From positions 1 to 33,097 of the forward strand of contig JAJZAC010000023.1 of NCBI GenBank assembly GCA_021799615.1: a stretch of DNA of 33,097 nucleotides, in the 5' to 3' direction. This stretch comes from Actinomycetes bacterium. Lineage in GTDB: Bacteria > Actinomycetota > Acidimicrobiia > Acidimicrobiales > RAAP-2. The translations under genes and the position numbers were made by a program. A model generated the notes under the pieces. The model worked only from the letters and a program-made list of their open reading frames with translations. It searched no databases and was not told the origin of the DNA. Positions 1 through 6,673 of the stretch are shown one piece after another; positions within the stretch are counted from its first letter, which is position 1; each line of letters opens with the position of its first letter.

Positions 1-165
1 CTCCGGCTCCGGCTCGGGCTCGGGGACGACCTCGTCCACCACGGGCTCCGGCTCCGGCTCCGGCTCCGGCTCGGGCTCGGGGACGACCTCGTCCACCACG
101 GGCTCCGGCTCCGGCTCCGGCTCGGGCTCGGGGACGACCTCGTCCACCACGGGCTCGGGCTCTGA
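1..165 (-). repeat. Glu-Pro / VVDEVV tandem repeat in the SPFH gene
   Basis: The segment GACGACCTCGTCCACCAC recurs at 25, 82 and 133, giving unit lengths of 57 and 51 nt (19 and 17 codons). Units differ only in the number of GGCTCC/GGCTCG hexamers, each encoding Glu-Pro on the minus strand. In-frame hexamer gain or loss would change tail length without breaking the gene. The array runs off the left edge. Confidence 0.85.
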
Positions 166-1536
166 GAGCACGTCGGCGGCGGGCTCGGGTTCGCCGTCGT
201 CCAGCACGGGAACTGGCTCGGGCTCGGGCTCGACCGTGCCGAAGAGGGCGTCAGCCAAGCCGTGTGACCCGGGCCCGTCGTCGTCGAACGCGGCCGCATC
301 GTCGAAGGTCGGCATCTCGAACGACGGTGCCGGCGGCTCGACGGGTGCCGGGGGTGCGCTGGCGAAGAGCTCCTCGAGGTTGAGCTCGCCGCCGAATGCC
401 GGCACCGGCTCGCCGGCCGGCGCGGACGGCTCGAACGAGGCCGCGCCATCGGTCGGCATGCCGAACGAGTCCGTCGCAGGGACCACCGGCGGCAGCTCGG
501 CCTCGGGAACGGCGGGCGGCGTCTGTGCCGCGACATCCCCAGGGAACGGCCAGCCGGGCTGGGTCGCTCCCGGGTCAGGCGGGGGCGGGGGCGGGGGCGG
601 GGGAAATCCGGGCATGTCCTCGGCGAGGGGGATGGACGGCACCGGGGGCGGTTCGGGCTCGAAGACATCGTGGTCCGGGTCGGGGAATCCCATCCCCATC
701 GCCGCAGCCATGAACATGTTGTCGACACCCACCACGTCGTCATCGTCGTCGTCGTCGAGCTCGTCGACCGGTGCCAGCTGGGACGGGTCAGCGGACCCGG
801 GCTCGGTGGGAACGGCGACGGGCGGCGGCTGGGAGAGCTGGCCGACACGGGCCCGGTCCTCGTCCGAGATGTTGAGGGTGAGCTGAGGGATCGCCTCGAT
901 CGCCAACCCGAAGTCGTCCAGTTCGGCGTTGACGGCATCGAGGACCGCCGGAGCGACCGATGCTTGGACCGCTTCGAGCGCCAGCACGCCGTAGTGCTGG
1001 ATGAGCGCGGGCAGGCCCGCCTGCACGGCAGCCACCACCCGCTGGGCCACCCAGGGCTGGAGGTCGTCGTCGCTCGCCACGTCGGACCCGGGCTCTTCCA
1101 GCTTGCTGACGAGGAACCACGGTTCGGCCACCCGGTACACGAACTCGCCGTAACCACGAACCGTGACCGTCGCCCCGGTGAACGGATCGGTGAACTCGCC
1201 GAACGAACCCCCGAACGGGGCGCTGACCCCATCCCGGGTGGAGACGTAGTAGAGCTCGGCGCCGTAGTAGGAGTCGTCGACCAAGAGGTCCACGAGCCAG
1301 TCGAGACCGATCGACGAGCCCTCGTCGAGCGGCCACCTACCCGGCGCCAAGGGGGCCCCGACCGGCTCGCCACGGCTGGTGAAGATGGCGACCGCGTCAG
1401 GGTCGACCCGGACCTCCGCGTACTTCCGGATCTGGGAGTCGGGCCACTTGAGGACGACCTTGGTTCGGAACTGCTCGGGCCAGTCGACGACCAGCCGCTC
1501 AGGAGCATGTCCGGTTTGGCTGAAGAGTTCTGGCAT
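1..1536 (-). CDS. SPFH-domain protein with acidic proline-rich tail (C-terminus beyond window)
   Basis: The reading frame is open from an ATG at 1536 to the left edge, 512 codons without a stop, so the C-terminus is missing. Residues about 20-220 look like the SPFH/Band-7 domain of the bacterial 'virion core protein' group (YdjI-like): MPELFSQTGHAPERLVVDWP start, then the RSRGEP-like VAIFTSRGEPVG stretch and the GYGEFVYRV strand. After about residue 240 it is low complexity: an Asp run, a nine-Pro run (581-603), Pro/Ala-rich sequence, then alternating Glu-Pro blocks separated by VVDEVV. Family members usually scaffold membrane-associated or cytoplasmic assemblies; the exact role is unknown. 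A GGGGGTGGGG Shine-Dalgarno-like tract precedes the ATG. The gene stands alone downstream of icd, with its own promoter region. SPFH assignment is from sequence character; the function is open. Confidence 0.75.
   Translation of the reverse strand, partial: MPELFSQTGHAPERLVVDWPEQFRTKVVLKWPDSQIRKYAEVRVDPDAVAIFTSRGEPVGAPLAPGRWPLDEGSSIGLDWLVDLLVDDSYYGAELYYVSTRDGVSAPFGGSFGEFTDPFTGATVTVRGYGEFVYRVAEPWFLVSKLEEPGSDVASDDDLQPWVAQRVVAAVQAGLPALIQHYGVLALEAVQASVAPAVLDAVNAELDDFGLAIEAIPQLTLNISDEDRARVGQLSQPPPVAVPTEPGSADPSQLAPVDELDDDDDDDVVGVDNMFMAAAMGMGFPDPDHDVFEPEPPPVPSIPLAEDMPGFPPPPPPPPPDPGATQPGWPFPGDVAAQTPPAVPEAELPPVVPATDSFGMPTDGAASFEPSAPAGEPVPAFGGELNLEELFASAPPAPVEPPAPSFEMPTFDDAAAFDDDGPGSHGLADALFGTVEPEPEPVPVLDDGEPEPAADVLSEPEPVVDEVVPEPEPEPEPEPVVDEVVPEPEPEPEPEPEPVVDEVVPEPEPEPE
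581..603 (+). other. G-quadruplex-forming motif (four G5 runs, single-C loops)
   Basis: Four runs of five G separated by single C bases lie on the plus strand, the template strand of the SPFH gene; the mRNA reads as C runs encoding a polyproline stretch. The pattern meets the strictest G4 rule (G3+ tracts, 1-nt loops). Whether it folds in vivo is not known. Confidence 0.6.
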
Positions 1537-1546
1537 CGTCCCCACC

Positions 1547-1584
1547 CCCTGTGTATCGGCACGACACACAACGCCTACACAGGG
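1547..1584 (-). promoter_or_regulatory. Leader hairpin that could cover the SPFH Shine-Dalgarno
   Basis: Perfect 9-bp arms CCCTGTGTA (1547-1555) and TACACAGGG (1576-1584) flank a 20-nt loop. On the minus-strand mRNA the second arm ends in AGGG and runs directly into the G-rich Shine-Dalgarno tract 11-20 nt before the ATG at 1536. If it forms in RNA it would pair part of the ribosome site; as DNA it could instead be a regulator's dyad. Confidence 0.45.
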
Positions 1585-1602
1585 AAATTGGCTTACCACA
1601 TA

Positions 1603-1652
1603 GAGTGGCTAATCACCCACTCATAATAGTGGCATCTGTTGCAGCCCGTCCA
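1603..1652 (-). promoter_or_regulatory. Candidate SPFH promoter with dyad at the start point
   Basis: On the minus strand a TATTAT hexamer (1628-1623) is preceded 18 nt upstream by TGGACG (1652-1647; 4 of 6 matches to TTGACA). Immediately downstream of the -10 is a dyad, GAGTGG and CCACTC with an 8-nt spacer (1603-1622), where transcription would begin. This patch is clearly more A+T-rich than its surroundings. An operator overlapping the start point is inferred. Confidence 0.4.
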
Positions 1653-1682
1653 TCGCGATCGGGTTACCGGGGAACAGTGCAG

Positions 1683-2879
1683 CTAGAGGCGGTCGACCAC
1701 GGCCGAGGCGAACTCCGAGCACTTGACTTCGGTAGCCCCCTCCATCTGCCGGGCGAAGTCGTAGGTGACGACCTTGTCGGCGATAGTGGCCTCGAGCGCC
1801 CGGACGATGTCGTCGGCCGCCGCCTGCCAGCCCAGGTGCTCGTACATGAGCACCCCGGACAGGAGTACCGATCCCGGATTGACCTTGTCCATCCCCGCGT
1901 ACTTCGGCGCCGTGCCGTGTGTCGCCTCGAAGATGCCGTGGCCGGTGACGTAGTTGATGTTGGCTCCGGGGGCGATACCGATGCCTCCGACCTGGGCGGC
2001 GAGGGCGTCAGACAGGTAGTCGCCGTTCAGGTTGGTGGTGGCGATCACGTCGAACTCGTCCGGCCGGGTGAGGACCTGCTGGAGGGTGATGTCGGCGATG
2101 GCGTCCTTCACCAGCAGCTTGCCACCGGGCTTACCGTCGCAGTCGTCCCATCCGACCGCCCGGTCGGCGAACTCCTCGCGGACCAGTTCGTAGCCCCAGT
2201 TACGGAACGCACCCTCGGTGAACTTCTGGATGTTTCCCTTGTGGACCATGGTGACGCTGGCGCGGCCGCGCTGGAGCGCGTACTCGATCGACGCCCGGAT
2301 CAGTCGCTTGGAGCCGAACTCGGAGATCGGCTTGATCCCGATCCCGGAGCCGTCGCGGATCTCCCAGCCCATCTGGTCCCGGAGGAACGCGGAGAGCTTG
2401 GCCGCCCCGGGCGATCCCGCCTCGACCTCGAGCCCGGCGTAGATGTCCTCGGTGTTCTCACGGAAGATGACCATGTCGACCTTCTCCGGGTGGCGTACCG
2501 GGGACGGGACCCCGGTGAACCAACGGACCGGTCGCAGGCAGACGTAGAGATCGAGGATCTGCCGGAGGGCGACGTTGAGGGACCGGATGCCGCCCCCGAT
2601 CGGCGTGGTGAGGGGCCCCTTGATCCCGATGAGGTGGGTGCGGAACGTATCGACCGTCTCCTCGGGCAGCCAGTTCCCCGTCTCGTCGAAGGCCTTCTGA
2701 CCGGCCAGCACTTCCTTCCAGCTGACGGTCTTGCCGTGCTTCGCCGCTGCCGCGTCCAGCACCAGCTTGGCCGCGGGCCAGATGTCGACCCCCGTACCGT
2801 CGCCCTCGATGAACGGGATGATCGGCTCGTCGGGCACGCGCAGGGTGCCGTCCGCGTCCATGGAAATCAGGTCAGCCAT
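1683..2879 (-). CDS. icd: NADP-dependent isocitrate dehydrogenase
   Basis: Converts isocitrate to 2-oxoglutarate and CO2 with NADP in the TCA cycle; cytosolic. The 398-residue product has the icd family order: N-terminal [10 protein letters not shown], substrate loop [13 protein letters not shown], the [11 protein letters not shown] motif, and the cofactor segment [17 protein letters not shown], whose Lys-Tyr pair is typical of NADP-specific enzymes. Length is close to that of the E. coli enzyme (416). I start at ATG 2879, giving [11 protein letters not shown]; the open frame extends to 3179 but into the metF coding region. A TAGGCT hexamer (2892-2887) sits 7 nt before the ATG with no convincing Shine-Dalgarno, so the mRNA is probably leaderless. 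metF lies upstream on the same strand, 76 nt away. Confidence 0.95.
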   Translation of the reverse strand: MADLISMDADGTLRVPDEPIIPFIEGDGTGVDIWPAAKLVLDAAAAKHGKTVSWKEVLAGQKAFDETGNWLPEETVDTFRTHLIGIKGPLTTPIGGGIRSLNVALRQILDLYVCLRPVRWFTGVPSPVRHPEKVDMVIFRENTEDIYAGLEVEAGSPGAAKLSAFLRDQMGWEIRDGSGIGIKPISEFGSKRLIRASIEYALQRGRASVTMVHKGNIQKFTEGAFRNWGYELVREEFADRAVGWDDCDGKPGGKLLVKDAIADITLQQVLTRPDEFDVIATTNLNGDYLSDALAAQVGGIGIAPGANINYVTGHGIFEATHGTAPKYAGMDKVNPGSVLLSGVLMYEHLGWQAAADDIVRALEATIADKVVTYDFARQMEGATEVKCSEFASAVVDRL

Positions 2880-2886
2880 GGAGTCG

Positions 2887-2892
2887 AGCCTA
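2887..2892 (-). promoter_or_regulatory. icd -10 element (leaderless)
   Basis: TAGGCT on the minus strand, 7 nt before ATG 2879. The spacing places the transcription start at or next to the A of the start codon. The same hexamer precedes metF. Confidence 0.5.
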
Positions 2893-2955
2893 CTGCCGCC
2901 CACCGGGGGCACCGCCAACTGACGACGCCTCACCTGGCGCTGGTCGCCGGCGGGA

Positions 2956-3831
2956 TCAATCGCCCGGGCGGGCCCTGCCGAGACCGAGGGCCTCGTAGAT
3001 CTCGCGGGTCGCCTTGGACCGGTTGAGCGTGTAGAAGTGCAGCCCAGGAACGCCGGAGGCCAGGAGCTTCTCGCACAGCTCGGTGGCCACGGCCACGCCT
3101 TCGTGACGGACGCCCTCGGGGCCCCCGGACCGGTCGGCAGCTTCGAGTCGCTCGACCATCCACTCGGGCACGGCGGCACCCATCCCGGCCATGCGGGGAA
3201 CCGACGCGAGCGACGTCACCGGCATGATCCCCGGAAGGACGGGCTTGTCCACGCCGCGGGCCCGGAGGTCGTCGACGAGCCCGACGTACTCTGCCGCCTC
3301 GAAGAAGAACTGGGTGATGGCGAAGTCGGCCAACCGGAGCTTCTCGGCCAGCCGGTCACGGTCGGAGGCGAGATCGGGCGAGGCGGGATGACCCGCCGGC
3401 TGTGCCGCCACCCCGATGGAGAATCCACCGATGGCCCGGGCCAGTTCGACCAGCTCGATGGCATGGACGAGCTCGCCGGGAGCAGCACCCGGATCCGCCG
3501 GTGGGTCGCCACCCAGGGCCATGAGGTTCTCCACACCCGCCTTGCGATAGGAGACGAGGATGTCGGCGAGCTCCAGGCGGGTGTGGGCCACGCAGATGAG
3601 GTGGGCCATGGGGGTGAGCGCCGTGGTGCGCAGCATGCCGGTGACCAGGTCGAAGGTTCGTTGCCGCGACTCGGCGCCACCTCGGTAGGTGACGGAGACG
3701 AACGAGGGAGCGAGTGGTTCGAGGTCGCGCAGGGTCCGGACCAGGGTGGCCTGCTCGGCATCGGTCTTCGGCGGGAAGAACTCGAACGAGTAGGTCGGCC
3801 CGCCTGCCAGCAGGTCGGCGATACGCGTCAT
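2956..3831 (-). CDS. metF: 5,10-methylenetetrahydrofolate reductase
   Basis: Reduces 5,10-methylene-THF to 5-methyl-THF for methionine synthesis; an FAD-containing TIM barrel. The 291-residue product shows the expected N-terminal [12 protein letters not shown] (with the catalytic Glu), [29 protein letters not shown], and [10 protein letters not shown] followed by LPGIMPVTS. Length matches bacterial MetF (about 290-300). ATG 3831 is the natural start: only [11 protein letters not shown] precedes the first strand. A TAGGCT hexamer at 3846-3841, 9 nt before the ATG, suggests a leaderless transcript. It lies between icd and the broken DUF5684 gene, all on the minus strand; folD, also a folate gene, lies 2 kb away. 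Confidence 0.95.
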   Translation of the reverse strand: MTRIADLLAGGPTYSFEFFPPKTDAEQATLVRTLRDLEPLAPSFVSVTYRGGAESRQRTFDLVTGMLRTTALTPMAHLICVAHTRLELADILVSYRKAGVENLMALGGDPPADPGAAPGELVHAIELVELARAIGGFSIGVAAQPAGHPASPDLASDRDRLAEKLRLADFAITQFFFEAAEYVGLVDDLRARGVDKPVLPGIMPVTSLASVPRMAGMGAAVPEWMVERLEAADRSGGPEGVRHEGVAVATELCEKLLASGVPGLHFYTLNRSKATREIYEALGLGRARPGD

Positions 3832-3840
3832 GGGATCGAC

Positions 3841-3846
3841 AGCCTA
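3841..3846 (-). promoter_or_regulatory. metF -10 element (leaderless)
   Basis: TAGGCT on the minus strand, 9 nt before the metF ATG, with no Shine-Dalgarno between. Identical to the icd hexamer. Confidence 0.45.
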
Positions 3847-3889
3847 CGACGTTGGCCGATACCGACGGGGGCCTCCGCCGGGCACCGGC

Positions 3890-4364
3890 TCAGCCGGCGG
3901 GCGGACCCGGTGGGCGGGTAGCCGGGTGGCGGGTAGCCCCCTGTGCCCATGTCCCCCCAGCGGCGACCGGTCCCACCTGACGGGACCCACCGAGGCCGAG
4001 GATGGGTGCGAAGATCGGGTTGAGGAGGATGAGCCCGACGGCGAGCCCGCCCGACTTCCCGAAGGATTTCGACAGGTCGACCGTCAAGACGATCAGGAGC
4101 ACGATGTTCACGAACGGGATGAAATAGAGGATGAGCCACCAGCCCGGCCGACCGACCGCCTTCAGGAGGACGTAGATGCTGTAGATGGGGATGATCGCCG
4201 CCCAGCCCGGGCTGCCCGGCCTCGGTGAAGATCCGCCACTACGCGGCGATCAGGAGGACGGTGACGGCCAGATCGACGACGAGACCGACGGCCGCACCGG
4301 CACCCCCTCCCGAGCTGGTCGACTGGCACGAACAACCGTATGTCGCAGCGGTCAACTGCGGCAT
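3890..4364 (-). pseudogene. DUF5684-type small membrane protein, nonsense + frameshift
   Basis: Homology-like sequence runs through two frames. Frame A starts at ATG 4364 (MPQLTAATYG), has a hydrophobic segment ending VTVLLIAA, hits TAG at 4241-4239, and continues WRIFTEAGQPG. Frame B then reads PGWAAIIPIYSIYVLLKAVG, a second hydrophobic stretch LILYFIPFVNIVLLIVL, and GKSGGLAVGLILLNPIFAPILG before a stop at 3890. The two frames join perfectly if one G of the GGG at 4208-4206 is removed. GQPGWAAIIPIY and NPIFAPILG are hallmarks of the DUF5684 membrane family. Two independent lesions within 35 nt argue for a decayed gene, though consensus errors in this stretch cannot be excluded. The function of the family is unknown. 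Confidence 0.7.
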
Positions 4365-4464
4365 GGCCCGCCCTCCCTGTCGCCGGCCCTCCGGCCTGAT
4401 GGGTGGATACCGCACCTCCGGCTGCCGGCCACGCGGAGGGCCATCCAGGCCGGTGGGCCTGCGC

Positions 4465-4493
4465 TAGCCTTCGCTCGGCGTTGACGGGGGGAG
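4465..4493 (+). promoter_or_regulatory. P450 -10 element and ribosome-binding site
   Basis: TAGCCT (4465-4470) is a plausible -10; 5'-GGGGGAGG (4486-4493) is a strong Shine-Dalgarno 8 nt before ATG 4502. This start is chosen over upstream in-frame codons because of that site. No clear -35 is seen. Confidence 0.45.
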
Positions 4494-4501
4494 GTTCCGC
4501 G

Positions 4502-5707
4502 ATGACCGTGTCCGCATTCGAGCTCGAGCTGCCGGTGCTCGACATCGTTGGCTTGGAGCGCGACGAGGCGTTGGCGGCGGCCTCGGCCGTCCGGGAGCAG
4601 CACTGGTTGGCCCGCTCCCCGCTCGGGTTCGCCGTCACCCGCTATCGCGACGCGGTGGCGGTCCTGCGCGACCGCCGCTTCCACTCGGCACTCTCCCAGA
4701 TCCCCCGCATGGCCGGCGTCGACGCCAGCGGCTACTTCGCCAACCGCCGGCCCTCCATCCTCTCCATGGAGGGTGACGAGCACGCCCGGCTGCGACGCCT
4801 CGTCGCGCCTGCCTTCACCCCGGCATCGGCCGACCGCCTCCGCCCCGTCATGCGGGCCGTGGTCGCCGGGTTGGTCGACGCGGTGGTCCCCGCCGGCCGG
4901 TGCGATCTGGTGGCGGACGTGTGCGAGCCCTACCCCATCCCCATCATCTGCGAGCTGCTTGGTGCGCCCAAGGCCGACTGGCGGCGATTCTCGGCGTGGG
5001 CGACCGACATCTTCAGGATCTTCAACCAGGACCTGGAGCGGGACCTGCCCGCCATCGCACGGGCCTCGGACGAGCTCGGCACCTACGTGCGGGCCATGAT
5101 CGAGGAACGGCGGTCGTCGCCCGCCGACGACCTGCTGAGCGACCTCATCGCCGTCGAGGAGGCGGGCGACCGGCTCGACACCGACGAGATGGCCATGCTG
5201 GCGGAAGCCGTGCTCATGGCCGGGACCGACACCACCCGAAACCAGCTGGCCTGCTCGATGGCCCTCCTGGCCAGCCATCCCGACCAGTGGGAGCTCCTCC
5301 GGGCCAGCCCCGAGCTGGCGCCCCGTGCCGTCGAGGAGACCATGCGCTATCTCGGTGCGGTCCGGGGCACGGTCCGGTTCGCATCGGAAGACATCACCTA
5401 CCGGGACGTCACCTTCCCGGCCGGCACGCTGGTGAGCGTGGCGGTGGCCGCCGCCAACCGCGATCCGGAGGTGGTGGACGAGCCGGACACCTTCGACCTG
5501 ACGCGGGAGCGGGCGAACACCCATCTCACGTTCGGGTCCGGCATCCACCACTGCCTGGGCGCGGCCCTGGCCCGTGCCGAACTGTCCGAGGCCCTGGTGG
5601 TCCTGGCCGAGCGCATGCCGGCGCTCGCCTTCGACGGGCCCGTGACCTGGAAGCCGTCGACGTTCGGCATCTGGGGGCCGGCGACCCTGCCGTTACGCTT
5701 CGCCTGA
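4502..5707 (+). CDS. Cytochrome P450
   Basis: A 401-residue soluble class-I-type P450 that would hydroxylate an unknown substrate using an external ferredoxin/reductase pair; none is encoded nearby. Diagnostic motifs are complete: I-helix AGTDTT (240-245) with the acid-threonine pair, K-helix E279-T-M-R282, and the heme loop FGSGIHHCLG with the thiolate Cys351. The C-helix HARLRRLVAPAFTP is also typical. There is no N-terminal membrane anchor. The gene is transcribed alone, divergent from the DUF5684 remnant and convergent with folD. A strong Shine-Dalgarno supports ATG 4502. The CYP family cannot be named from sequence reading alone. Confidence 0.95.
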   Translation: MTVSAFELELPVLDIVGLERDEALAAASAVREQHWLARSPLGFAVTRYRDAVAVLRDRRFHSALSQIPRMAGVDASGYFANRRPSILSMEGDEHARLRRLVAPAFTPASADRLRPVMRAVVAGLVDAVVPAGRCDLVADVCEPYPIPIICELLGAPKADWRRFSAWATDIFRIFNQDLERDLPAIARASDELGTYVRAMIEERRSSPADDLLSDLIAVEEAGDRLDTDEMAMLAEAVLMAGTDTTRNQLACSMALLASHPDQWELLRASPELAPRAVEETMRYLGAVRGTVRFASEDITYRDVTFPAGTLVSVAVAAANRDPEVVDEPDTFDLTRERANTHLTFGSGIHHCLGAALARAELSEALVVLAERMPALAFDGPVTWKPSTFGIWGPATLPLRFA

Positions 5708-5737
5708 CCCGCCTGACCCGCCTGACCCGCCGGACCC
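5702..5737. repeat. 9-bp tandem repeat across the P450 stop codon
   Basis: Four head-to-tail copies of GCCTGACCC (5702-5710, 5711-5719, 5720-5728, 5729-5737; the last has T to G). The first copy contains the P450 stop TGA (5705-5707). It fills most of the 52-nt convergent gap before the folD stop at 5760. Confidence 0.85.
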
Positions 5738-5759
5738 TTCCGGAGGCGTACCGGTCGGT

Positions 5760-6614
5760 TCAGGCCGAACGCTCGGCGGCCCGCACCGCGTTGCGCAGGA
5801 GCATGGCCCGGGTCATCGGGCCCACGCCGCCGATGCGGGGGGTGATCCACCCGGCCACGTCGGCCACCGCCTCGTCCACGTCGGACAACAGGCGCTTGCC
5901 CTCCCACGACGTCCCGGCACCCACCACCGCAGCTCCTGGCTTGACCATGCCCGGCGTCACCAGCCCGGCGCGCCCGGCCGCGGCCACCACCACGTCGCCC
6001 TGGCGGACCAGCCCGGCCAGGTCGTCCACGCCGGTGTGGACCACGGTCACCGCCGCATTGCAGCCGGGCCGCTTCATGGCCAGCAGCAGCGCCAGCGGCC
6101 GGCCGATGGTGAGCCCGCGCCCGATCACCACCACGTGCTTCCCCTCGACCGGGACATCAAAGGCGTGGAGCAGCTCGACGATACCGGCAGGTGTGCATGG
6201 CAGCGGGCCTGGAGCACCCATCACCAGCCTGCCCAGGTTGACCGGGTGGAGGCCGTCGACGTCCTTGGCCGGGTCGACGGCGAGCAGCACCCGTTCCTCG
6301 TCGAGCCCGGCCGGGAGCGGGAGCTGGACGAGGTAGGCGTGGACGGCGGGGTCGGCGTTGAACCGCGCCACCACCGCCTCGAGCTCCTCCTGGCTGACGT
6401 CGGCCGGCAGGTGCTCGTGGAACGAGGTGATCCCCACCTCGGCGCAGTCGGCATGCTTCATGGCCACGTACCGGGCTGACGGGCCGTCGTCCCCCACGAG
6501 GATGGTGCCGAGGCCAACGGTCGTACCCGCCGAGGCCAGCCGGGCGACACGGTCGGTGACCTCGGCGCGCACCCGGGCCGCCAGGGACTCGCCGTCGAGC
6601 AGGGCTGCCGTCAT
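5760..6614 (-). CDS. folD: Bifunctional 5,10-methylene-THF dehydrogenase / methenyl-THF cyclohydrolase
   Basis: Interconverts 5,10-methylene-THF and 10-formyl-THF, the formyl donor for the PurN and PurH reactions encoded just upstream. The 284-residue product has the FolD signatures: Y49-x3-K53 (YVAMK) catalytic pair, VQLPLP, PAKDVDG, nucleotide-binding [11 protein letters not shown] (the usual Ser after GR is Gly here), and C-terminal [11 protein letters not shown]. Start ATG 6614 has a GAGGAG Shine-Dalgarno 5 nt upstream; the open frame continues far beyond but without homology. It is the last gene of the purN-purH-folD unit, 59 nt after purH. Cytosolic. Confidence 0.95.
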   Translation of the reverse strand: MTAALLDGESLAARVRAEVTDRVARLASAGTTVGLGTILVGDDGPSARYVAMKHADCAEVGITSFHEHLPADVSQEELEAVVARFNADPAVHAYLVQLPLPAGLDEERVLLAVDPAKDVDGLHPVNLGRLVMGAPGPLPCTPAGIVELLHAFDVPVEGKHVVVIGRGLTIGRPLALLLAMKRPGCNAAVTVVHTGVDDLAGLVRQGDVVVAAAGRAGLVTPGMVKPGAAVVGAGTSWEGKRLLSDVDEAVADVAGWITPRIGGVGPMTRAMLLRNAVRAAERSA

Positions 6615-6633
6615 CGCATCTCCTCGGTCTCGT

Positions 6634-6648
6634 GCAGGCGTCGCCTGC
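6634..6648. repeat. 7-bp dyad in the purH-folD gap
   Basis: GCAGGCG-T-CGCCTGC between the purH stop and folD start, 20 nt upstream of folD. It is too tight to be a good RNA hairpin loop; possibly a processing or protein-binding site. Nothing else is seen in the gap apart from the folD Shine-Dalgarno. Confidence 0.35.
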
Positions 6649-6673
6649 GTTCCACCAGACCCGTCACGCCGCG

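Noticed and set aside
236-1626. Plus-strand open frames rich in Ser/Gly or Arg/His
   Set aside because: They are shadows of the minus-strand SPFH gene, whose frame has recognisable domain sequence and a sensible codon pattern.
4239-4241. TAG in the DUF5684 remnant as a recoded (pyrrolysine) codon
   Set aside because: A separate frameshift follows 31 nt later, there is no other hint of recoding, and TAG is used as a normal stop by icd, the Nudix gene and the GT87 gene.
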